From: Prosapia bicincta
Lineage: Eukaryota > Arthropoda > Insecta > Hemiptera > Cercopidae
Direction of reading: 5' to 3'
DNA length: 64,000 nucleotides
NCBI GenBank assembly: GCA_036971475.1
Contig: JBAIZL010000058.1
Location: 929,501 to 993,500 of the forward strand
The notes below the pieces were generated by a model. That model searched no databases, was not told the DNA's origin, and worked only from the letters and a program-made list of their open reading frames with translations. How positions within the stretch are numbered: the first letter of the stretch is position 1; the number at the start of each line of letters is the position of its first letter. Positions 55,572-64,000 of the stretch are shown in pieces. The translations under genes and the position numbers were made by a program.

Positions 55572-58500
55572 AATGATAATATCTTTGTACTTACTTCATT
55601 TGTTCATAGTTCCAGTGTTTGAGTGTATGTACCCTCTAGCCATACCCATTGTTAATATCTTTGTGCTTACTTCATTTGTTTGGTTTGTTCACAGTTCCAG
55701 TGTTTGAGTGTATGTACCATCTAGCCATACCCAATGCTAATATCTTTGTACTTACTTCATTTGTTTGGTCTGTTCACAGTTCCAGTGTTTGAGTGTATGT
55801 ACCCTCTAGCCATACCCAATGCTAATATCTTTGTACTTACTTCATTTGTTTGGTCTGTTCACAGTTCCAGTGTTTGAGTGTATGTACCCTCTGGCCATAC
55901 CCAATGCTAATATCTTTGTACTTACTTCATTTGTTTCATCTGTTCACAGTTCCAGTGTTTGAGTGTATGTACCCTCTGGCCATACCCAATGCTAATATCT
56001 TTGTACTTGCTTCATTTGTTTGGTCTGTTCACAGTTCCAGTGTTTGAGTGTATGTACCCTCTGGCCATACCCAATGCTAATATCTTTGTGCTTACTTCAT
56101 TTGTTTGGTTTGTTCACAGTTCCAGTGTTTGAGTGTATGTACCATCTAGCCATACCCAATGCTAATATCTTTGTACTTACTTCATTTGTTTGGTCTGTTC
56201 ACAGTTCCAGTGTTTGAGTGTATGTACCCTCTAGCCATACCCAATGCTAATATCTTTGTACTTACTTCATTTGTTTGGTCTGTTCACAGTTCCAGTGTTT
56301 GAGTGTATGTACCCTCTGGCCATACCCAATGCTAATATCTTTGTACTTACTTCATTTGTTTCATCTGTTCACAGTTCCAGTGTTTGAGTGTATGTACCCT
56401 CTGGCCATACCCAATGCTAATATCTTTGTACTTGCTTCATTTGTTTGGTCTGTTCACAGTTCCATTGTTTGAGTGTATGTACCCTCTGGCCATACCCAAT
56501 GCTAATATCTTTGTGCTTACTTCATTTGTTTGGTTTGTTCACAGTTCCAGTGTTTGAGTGTATGTACCCTCTGCCCATTCCCAATGCTAATATCTTTGTA
56601 CCTACTTCATTTGTTTGGTCTGATCACAGTTCCAGTGTTTGAGTGTATTTACCCTCTAGCCATACCCAATGCTAATATCTTTGTACTTACTTCATTTGTT
56701 TGGTCTGATCACAGTTCCAGTGTTTGAGTGTATTTACCATCTGGCCATACCCAATGCTAATATCTTTGTACTTACTTCATTTGTTTGGTCTGATCACAGT
56801 TCCAGTGTATGTACCCTCTGGCCATTCCCAATGCTAATATCTTTGTACTTACTTCATTTGTATGGTCTGTTCACAGTTCCAGTGTTTGAGTGTATGTACC
56901 CTCTGGCCATACCCAATGCTAATATCTTTGTACCTACTTCATTTGTTTGGTCTGATCACAGTTCCAGTGTTTGAGTGTATGTACCCTCTAGCCATACCCA
57001 ATGCTAATATCTTTGTACTTACTTCATTTGTTTGGTCTGTTCACAGTTCCAGTGTTTGAGTGTATGTACCCTCTGGCCATACCCAATGCTAATATCTTTG
57101 TGCTTACTTCATTTGTTTGGTTTGTTCACAGTTCCAGTGTTTGAGTGTATGTACCCTCTGGCCATTCCCAATGCTAATATCTTTGTACCTACTTCATTTG
57201 TTTGGTCTGATCACAGTTCCAGTGTTTGAGTGTATTTACCCTCTAGCCATACCCAATGCTAATATCTTTGTACTTACTTCATTTGTTTGGTCTGATCTCA
57301 GTTCCAGTGTTTGAGTGTATTTACCCTCTGGCCATACCCAATGCTAATATCTTTGTACTTACTTCATTTGTTTGGTCTGATCACAGTTCCAGTGTATGGA
57401 CCCTCTGGCCATTCCCAATGCTAATATCTTTTTGTACTTACTTCATTTGTTTGGTCTGATCACAGTTCCAGTGTTTGAGTGTATATACCGTCTGGCCATT
57501 CCCAATGCTATTATCTTTGTACTTACTTCATTTATTTGGTCTGTTCACAGTTCCAGTGTTTGAGTGTATGTACCCTCTGGCCATAACCAATGCTAATATC
57601 TTTGTACTTACTTCATTTATTTTGTCTGTTCACAGTTCCAGTGTTTGAGTGTATGTACCCTCTGGCCATAATCAATCCTAATATCTTTGTACTTGCTTCA
57701 TTTATTTGGTCTGTTCACAGTTCCAGTGTTTGAGTGTATGTACCCTCTAGCCATACCCAATGCTAATATCTTTGTACTTAACTTCATTTGTTTGGCCTGT
57801 TCACAGTTCCAGTGTCTGAGTGTAAGTACCCTCTGGCCATACCCAATGCTAATATCTTTGTACTTGCTTCATTTGTTTGGTCTGTTCATAGTTCCAGTGT
57901 TTGAGTGTATGTACCCTCTGGCCATACCCAATGCTAATATCTTTGTACTTACTTCATTTGTTTCATCTGTTCACAGTTCCAGTGTTTGAGTGTATGTACC
58001 CTCTGGCCATACCCAATGCTAATATCTTTGTGCTTACTTCATTTGTTTGGTTTGTTCACAGTTCCAGTGTTTGAGTGTATGTACCCTCTGGCCATTCCCA
58101 ATGCTAATATCTTTGTACCTACTTCATTTGTTTGGTCTGATCACAGTTCCAGTGTTTGAGTGTATTTACCCTCTAGCCATACCCAATGCTAATATCTTTG
58201 TACTTACTTCATTTGTTTGGTCTGATCTCAGTTCCAGTGTTTGAGTGTATTTACCCTCTGGCCATACCCAATGCTAATATCTTTGTACTTACTTCATTTG
58301 TTTGGTCTGATCACAGTTCCAGTGTATGGACCCTCTGGCCATTCCCAATGCTAATATCTTTTTGTACTTACTTCATTTGTTTGGTCTGATCACAGTTCCA
58401 GTGTTTGAGTGTATATACCGTCTGGCCATTCCCAATGCTATTATCTTTGTACTTACTTCATTTATTTGGTCTGTTCACAGTTCCAGTGTTTGAGTGTATG

Positions 58501-60008
58501 TACCCTCTGGCCATAACCAATGCTAATATCTTTGTACTTACTTCATTTATTTTGTCTGTTCACAGTTCCAGTGTTTGAGTGTATGTACCCTCTGGCCATA
58601 ATCAATCCTAATATCTTTGTACTTGCTTCATTTATTTGGTCTGTTCACAGTTCCAGTGTTTGAGTGTATGTACCCTCTAGCCATACCCAATGCTAATATC
58701 TTTGTACTTAACTTCATTTGTTTGGCCTGTTCACAGTTCCAGTGTCTGAGTGTAAGTACCCTCTGGCCATACCCAATGCTAATATCTTTGTACTTACTTC
58801 ATTTGTTTGGTCTGTTCACAGTTCCAGTGTTTGAGTGTATGTACCCTCTGGCCATACCCAATGCTAATATCTTTGTACTTACTTCATTTGTTTCATCTGT
58901 TCACAGTTCCAGTGTTTGAGTGTATGTACCCTCTGGCCATACCCAATGCTAATATCTTTGTGCTTACTTCATTTGTTTGGTTTGTTCACAGTTCCAGTGT
59001 TTGAGTGTATGTACCCTCTGGCCATTCCCAATACTAATATATTTGTACCTACTTCATTTGTTTGGTCTGATCACAGTTCCAGTGTTTGAGTGTATTTACC
59101 CTCTAGTCATACCCAATGCTAATATCTTTGTACTTACTTCATTTGTTTGGTCTGATCACAGTTCCAGTGTTTGAGTGTATTTACCCTCTGGCCATACCCA
59201 ATGCTAATATCTTTGTACTTACTTCATTTGTTTGGTCTGATCACAGTTCCAGTGTATGTACCCTCTGGCCATTCCCAATGCTAATATCTTTTTGTACTTA
59301 CTTCATTTGTTTGGTCTGATCACAGTTCCAGTGTTTGAGTGTATATACCATCTGGCCATTCCCAATGCTATTATCTTTGTACTTACTTCATTTGTTTGGT
59401 CTGTTCACAGTTCCAGTGTTTGAGTGTATGTACCCTCTGGCCATTCCCAATGCTAATATCTTTTTGTATTTACTTCATTTGTTTGGTCTGATCACAGTTC
59501 CAGTGTTTGAGTGTATATACCGTCTGGCCATTCCCAATGCTATTATCTTTGTACTTACTTCATTTATTTGGTCTGTTCACAGTTCCAGTGTTTGAGTGTA
59601 TGTACCCTCTGGCCATAACCAATGCTAATATCTTTGTACTTACTTCATTTATTTTGTCTGTTCACAGTTCCAGTGTTTGAGTGTATGTACCCTTTGGCCA
59701 TAATCAATCCTAATATCTTTGTACTTGCTTCATTTATTTGGTCTGTTCACAGTTCCAGTGTTTGAGTGTATGTACCCTCTAGCCATACCCAATGCTAATA
59801 TCTTTGTACTTAACTTCATTTGTTTGGCCTGTTCACAGTTCCGGTGTTTGAGTGTATGTATTCTCTGGCCATACCCAATGCTAATATCTTTGTACTTGCT
59901 TCATTTGTTTGGTCTGTTCATAGTTCCAGTGTTTGAGTGTATGTACCCTCTAGCCATACCCAATGCTAATATCTTTGTACTTACTTCATTTGTTTGGTCT
60001 GTTCACAG
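55572..60008 (+). repeat. tandem array of 52 splice-acceptor units (~85 bp)
   Basis: Each unit is the last ~36 bp of the intron (TTTGTACTTACTTCATTTG...TTCACAG) plus the first ~49 bp of sushi exon 5 (TTCCAGTGTTTGAGTGTATG...AATGCTAATATC). Unit starts (first base after AG) fall at 55610, 55695, 55780 and so on to 59924, then the true exon at 60009: 53 acceptors, 52 intervals. Most intervals are 85 bp; others are 77, 79, 86 and 87. AG is present in all 53 (CACAG mostly; CATAG in a few; CTCAG in two). The open frames of 65-101 codons in this region are by-products of the repeat. Confidence 0.93.
57047..59923 (+). repeat. 11-unit, 930-bp higher-order repeat inside the array
   Basis: Units starting at 57047, 57977 and 58907 begin successive blocks of 11 units. 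The odd intervals mark them: the 79-bp interval occurs at 57387, 58317 and 59247, and the 86-bp interval at 57721, 58651 and 59753. The third block has two further units inserted. A shorter 425-bp (5-unit) duplication precedes it (units from 55865 and 56290). Confidence 0.88.
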
Positions 60009-60227
60009 TTCCAGTGTTTGAGTGTATGTACCCTCTGGCCATACCCAATGCTAATATCGTCAGTCTTCAGTTGAATTATCACTACCCCTTAGGATCTAGT
60101 GCTGTGTACACATGTTTGGCTGGATATGACTTAGTCGGGAACTCTACATTTAAATGTAAAGCCAATGGATGCTGGGATCCTGAAGCCTTGCCTGTTTGTC
60201 ATCCACAACAGACTTCACATATATATT
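60009..60227 (+). CDS. sushi (CCP) domain exon 5
   Basis: 219 nt, phase 1-1, acceptor TTCACAG (the last of 53) and donor GTAAGA. Module: VFECMYPLAIPNANIVS, AVYTCLAGY, TFKCKANG, ALPVC, then linker HPQQTSHIY. An additional Cys stands just before the Trp (NGCWDPE). The first 49 nt of the exon are the exon part of the array unit; the reading frame is open only from this last acceptor. Later exons are not visible in the window. Confidence 0.9.
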
Positions 60228-60392
60228 GTAAGACTCGTATCTTTATTATTTAACACAGGTTTATCTACCATTGCCATTATTAGATGTATTTGATGTGTGC
60301 AACCTACTATTATAAGTAATTTTATCCACCATTAGGTGGTTAGATTTGTAATGTATTGTGGTGTTGTTGGAAGTTGGTTTCCTGTATACACA

Positions 60393-61430
60393 ATATTTCA
60401 CTATGGACAAGGTATGTAGACGATATACTTGTAATAAACCAACCTACCATTCACAACGAACACATCATAATGTTAAAAAAACTAAATACATACAACGAAA
60501 ACATACAATTCACTGTCGAAACAGAAACAAATAGAACAATTAACTATTTAGACATCACATTAAATATAAATGATAATAAAATAGAAACTATAGTATACAG
60601 GAAACCTACTTCCAACAACACCACAATACACTACAAATCTAACCACCCCTGGACACACAAAATTAACACTTAGAGTAACATGATAAATAAAGCAATAAAA
60701 TGCACACAGGGTAACAAACAAAAATTAAATGAAGAATTAGATAACATTACAAAAATAGCAATAGAAAATGGATACAACAAACACCTTATAAAAAATATAT
60801 ACAATAAATTCACAAAAAACCTAACCTCAGCACAACACTACAACCGGAACACAAAAATAATGAAAATAAAAAAATCTACCTAAAATATAAATACACCAAT
60901 AACAAATATATACAACAAAGAATACTACATTCCAACATACAAACCAAATAAGAAAATAATAAAATATCTTAATAACACATACCACAAAACAAATTCAGAA
61001 AAACATAACCTATCAGGAATTTACAAAATTACATGTAACAACTGTAATGCATTTTACATAGGGAAAACAACCAGATCATTTGAAATAAGATTTGAAGAAC
61101 ATTATAGAGCATTCAAAAACAAAAATTCAAAAGTATCAAATGTTGCAGCACACCTAATATCACATAAACCTGAAATAACAAATTACGAAAATAACCTAAC
61201 CATACTTGAAATAAATAATAACCCAATAGAACTAAACTCAATAGAAAAATAACACATTTATAAAAACATACACAACAATTTAATGAATCTACAAACAACG
61301 TATACAGAAGACTTACTATTCAAAAACACTATACACAAGACTCAAGAGGAAACGTGTATGATGTCAACAATTACCAACACGACGGACCGAACATCCACAC
61401 CAGAAAAATTGAGAAAAAGTAATCAGTGAT
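60393..61430 (+). pseudogene. PLE family D RT + GIY-YIG remnant
   Basis: WTRYVDDILVINQ and NYLDITLNIND in the first frame (to 60673), stop at 60671-60673, thumb-like part 60680-60883, endonuclease GIYKITCNNCNAFYIGKTTR from about 61017, followed by FEIRFEEH, and tail NNNPIELNSIE. Three or more disabling changes. It is closer to full length than the fold-back at 28380-29155 but also lacks RT motifs 1-4. Confidence 0.8.
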
Positions 61431-61467
61431 TCGACAATAGTCAAGTGACCGAAAGGCGCCTCATCAC
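61426..61467 (+). ncRNA. hammerhead-like motif, PLE family D
   Basis: Stem I GTGAT/ATCAC, core TCGACAA, T, stem II GTCA/TGAC, GAA, perfect palindrome AGGCGCCT as stem III, C. U3 and A8 as in family A. Confidence 0.48.
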
Positions 61468-61575
61468 ACAAGGTAAAATCATTGAACTTAATGGTGGATA
61501 AAATTACATACAATAGTATTATATTAACTTTATAAAGTCAGTGCAACGGAAAAACAATGGATAACGTAAAATATC

Positions 61576-61594
61576 AAAAAAAAAAAAAAAAAAA

Positions 61595-61690
<96 letters not shown>
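61576..61690. repeat. (A)n(TA)n(GA)n microsatellite
   Basis: A run of A, then TA repeats, then about 45 bp of GA repeats at the 3' border of PLE family D. Confidence 0.95.
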
Positions 61691-61693
<3 letters not shown>

Positions 61694-62335
61694 TATTGGA
61701 CTAGATAGGAGTCTGACAGATACAACTTGTAGCAATAGTCCAAAAATGCAATCTCTTTCAAATAAATAAATAGACACTCATAAAAAAACATTGCACTTTT
61801 GAAATAGCTATTTCGATCACACAATGATCTTTATCATTCAAAAAAGAAAAAGACTGAAGTGAACCACAGATGTGTATAAATATCCAAATGTCACAGATTT
61901 ATAGTTTATGATATAGTACTAAAGGAGGCTCTTTAGATTTGGTATATTACTGTATGACAGTAATCTTCTCAATTCTGAATGGTTGCAATCAAGGAAAGGC
62001 CTTAATTATTTTGGTGGTATAACAATCATTGAAAGATATGATGTTGTGACTAGCAGCGTGTTGAGCAGTTGGCCTGTCTATGTTCATGGTTCCAACGTTA
62101 TGTCTGTAGACATTAATTCTGATGCTCAGACCATCCGTGGTATGGCTTAAGTACTGTGGCGCGCAATTTATACTATATTATACAAATTTATACTATATCA
62201 TAAGCTATAAATCTGTGCTTCTGTGTTATTTGGATAATTATACACAACTGTGGTTCACTTCAGTCTTTTCTGTTTTGATTGATAAAGATTATTGTGTGAT
62301 CGAAATATTTCAATAGTGTAATGTGTTTTTATGTT
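61691..62335. mobile_element. PLE family H fold-back with ORF tail
   Basis: Minus-strand terminus (61691-61880) and ORF tail (to about 62110, matching 37399-37587), then a + strand terminus (about 62190-62335). Hammerhead-like motifs: about 61806-61842 (minus; stem II GATCAT/GTGATC; palindrome ATAGCTAT) and 62276-62316 (+; core TTGATAA; stem II GATTAT/GTGATC). Confidence 0.6.
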
Positions 62336-62362
62336 GTATATATATATATATATATATATATA
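62336..62362. repeat. (TA)n microsatellite
   Basis: About 25 bp; also supplies the TA target site of the Tigger element. Confidence 0.9.
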
Positions 62363-64000
62363 CAGTCGAACCTCTGTTTAACGAAGTCGATTATCCAGAG
62401 AAAAAATTCGTTGTAGAGAGGTATTCGTTATTGAGAGGTTGTGTTGTAAAGAATGCTTCCACCCCATCTTACGCATATCACACTACCTGCGGTATTAAAA
62501 GGGTTACAGTATAATATCGCGAGCGTAGTTAGTGTAATAGGCCAATGTTAATATAGGATAATGTTTTATAAAGTCTCAATTTATTTGAAATTCATGTTGT
62601 TAAAAATGTTTTATTGATGTGTCTTCATTGTATTAGATATCCACATTCAATATTTTTCATAGGGTCTACTCTGTATTGGTTATTATGATAAGTTATCTAA
62701 TGCTTATGAAAACTTACTGTTAAATAAGTACACTCACTAATTCATTTTCAGGAAGCATGACTTGAACGTAGTGGAATTTAATCGAAGCAAACTCAGTAAG
62801 CCGTAATTTAGTAACTGTATTATTGATTAACCATATTACATTTATTAACTGCCTATACTGATTTTATTTGAATACACACAATCTATCAGTATTTTATTTT
62901 TATATACACAATTCAATTTTAAACAACACAAACTGTTTTATACACTACACAGACCGTATCCGGAGAAACAAATACTGTATTAAATTAAACATAAAATACG
63001 ATGTACAGTAATACAGTACTGTAAATACAGTAACTTCGTATAGGTACTTTTTAAATCGTTTCTAGTTTTCAAAATTTTACTTGAAAAAGTTAGTAATTTT
63101 TTGTTGCACTTTACGTTTGAATAAAACATCACGTTCAATGAATGTTTCACATTAATCAGACAATCAAAAATGTTGTCTGGTACACCATCTTTCAGTTGAA
63201 ATCCTCGCTTGATGATTTTGAAAGCTTGTAAAACTTCATGATCTGTAGGGTTCTTCTCTTCAGGTTCATCACAATCATCTTCATAGTCGTCGTCATCATC
63301 TTTCAAAAGTTCAATTGAGTTTGTCATCTGGACGCTTTGGAGTACGTCTTTGGAAAATTGGAAACAGCCAAATCTTCTTCCAGACAAATAAAATCTTCAA
63401 GTGGAACGTCATCAGCTACGCTTCCTGAACTCTTCAGAAAATCCCATTGCTTTTTTAATTCACTTAAAGTCATGTTGTCCTCACTGTCCTCTTCATGTGT
63501 GACCAAATTAAATCCAGCTCTGGAGAAACGATTAAAAACTGTTGTTTTCTTACGTCATTCGTCCAAACTTTTGCCAATTCAGCGATGCAGTCCCTTAGAT
63601 TAACAATGTTTTTGGGTACGATTTCATTGTTCTCTACGGTAGTCACAATCTTTTTTAAAATTCTTTTTCTGTAATGTAGCTTCAAATTTTTTATTACTCC
63701 CTGATCGAGTGGTTGAAGTATCGATATAACATTTGGTGGAAAGAAAAACACATTGACACTCTTCAGTTTGGAATTGATGTCATGCGGATGTGCAGGACAG
63801 TTGTCAATGAAAAGAGCAATTTTCATTTTCTCTTTGAAGATCTGCTTCTCCAGCTTCAATATCCATTCAATGAAAATTTTGCTCGTCATCCACGCCTTTT
63901 TGTTAAACGAGTAATCAACTTCTAACGACTTGACAGATCGGAAACATCGCGGAGATTTGCTTTTTCCAATCACAAGCAATTTGAGTTTTTCTGTCCCTAA
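62363..64000 (-). mobile_element. Tigger/pogo-like DNA transposon, runs off the window
   Basis: The end CAGTCGAACCTCTGTTTAAC directly after TA is the typical Tigger terminal repeat. The transposase lies on the minus strand and continues beyond 64000. Between the terminus and the coding region (62385-62979) no other feature is visible. Confidence 0.85.
62980..64000 (-). pseudogene. Tigger-type transposase, DDE domain, frameshifted
   Basis: The frame 63470-63979 covers much of the DDE domain: KIALFIDNCPAHP (second Asp of the triad), FFPPNVISILQPLDQGVIKN and the following helical part. Near 63550 the frame changes to that of 63324-63506 (RAGFN...THEEDSEDNMTLSEL), and near 63345 again to 62980-63387, an acidic C-terminal part (DDDDDYEDDCDEPEE). 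At least two frameshifts break it. The N-terminal CENP-B-like DNA-binding part would be outside the window. Confidence 0.85.

Larger units (their letters stand above)
60300..61575 (+). mobile_element. Penelope-like element, family D, + strand copy with short inverted arm
   Basis: Left arm (about 60300-60392) is a minus-strand piece: a few bases of terminus (TTTATCCACCATTA) fused to a bit of the ORF. Then RT end, thumb, GIY-YIG, tail and terminus on the + strand. It starts only ~70 bp after the sushi exon 5 donor. Confidence 0.8.

Noticed and set aside
55572..60008. Regular array that might be taken for a CRISPR
   Set aside because: There are no unique spacers; the whole 85-bp unit is repeated, and the host is a eukaryote.
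55850..60021. More than 15 open frames of 65-101 codons with a shared sequence (LISLYLLHLFGL...)
   Set aside because: They are translations of the 85-bp repeat in rotating frames, all ending at the same TGA; not a membrane protein family.

Overview
The window is animal nuclear DNA: AT-rich, with no prokaryote-like gene density and no operons, spliceosomal exons separated by kilobases of intron, and very heavy retroelement load. The combination of Penelope-like elements (PLEs) with GIY-YIG endonuclease, Pao/BEL LTR retrotransposons, Tigger/pogo DNA transposon and multi-sushi (CCP) exons suggests an invertebrate, most likely an arthropod; I cannot name the species.

The only host gene I can support is on the + strand across the right half: five sushi-domain exons at 27936-28121, 39822-40007, 43657-43860, 54535-54741 and 60009-60227. 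All are flanked by consensus splice sites and all are symmetric phase 1-1, so each is a self-contained module. The ends of the gene lie outside the window or in exons I cannot recognise. Transposons sit only in its introns: PLE families H, B, C and A between exons 1 and 2, family I between 2 and 3, and families H and D plus a complete BEL element between 3 and 4. The intron before exon 5 ends in a 4.4-kb tandem array of 52 units of about 85 bp. Each unit is a copy of that intron's 3' splice site plus the start of exon 5, so 53 acceptor AGs stand in a row before the real one. This is the most unusual structure in the window.

Left half (1-27.9 kb): a possible promoter (about 180-345), several PLE copies (families A, E, F, G), two non-LTR retrotransposon remnants, one 699-bp non-autonomous inverted-repeat element with an 11-bp target duplication, a small MITE, and a complete BEL/Pao element on the minus strand (17740-25262; 824-bp LTRs, TSD AGTTA). 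A second, related BEL element on the + strand (44883-52493; 805-bp LTRs, TSD ATATA) has a fully open pol. In both BEL elements gag and pol share one frame and are separated by a single UGA followed by CUAG, a strong stop-readthrough context.

At least nine PLE families (named A to I here for convenience) are present. Most copies carry an inverted partial copy of themselves at the 5' side, so they look like fold-backs. In most families the terminal region can be folded as a small hammerhead-type ribozyme: stem I, a 7-nt core, stem II, GAA, a palindromic stem III and an H17 position. Families C, F and G have the standard CUGANGA core. Families A, D and H have instead a core in which C3 and G8 are replaced together by U3 and A8, which would keep the C3-G8 base pair as U-A. 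The right end of the window runs into a broken Tigger/pogo transposase.
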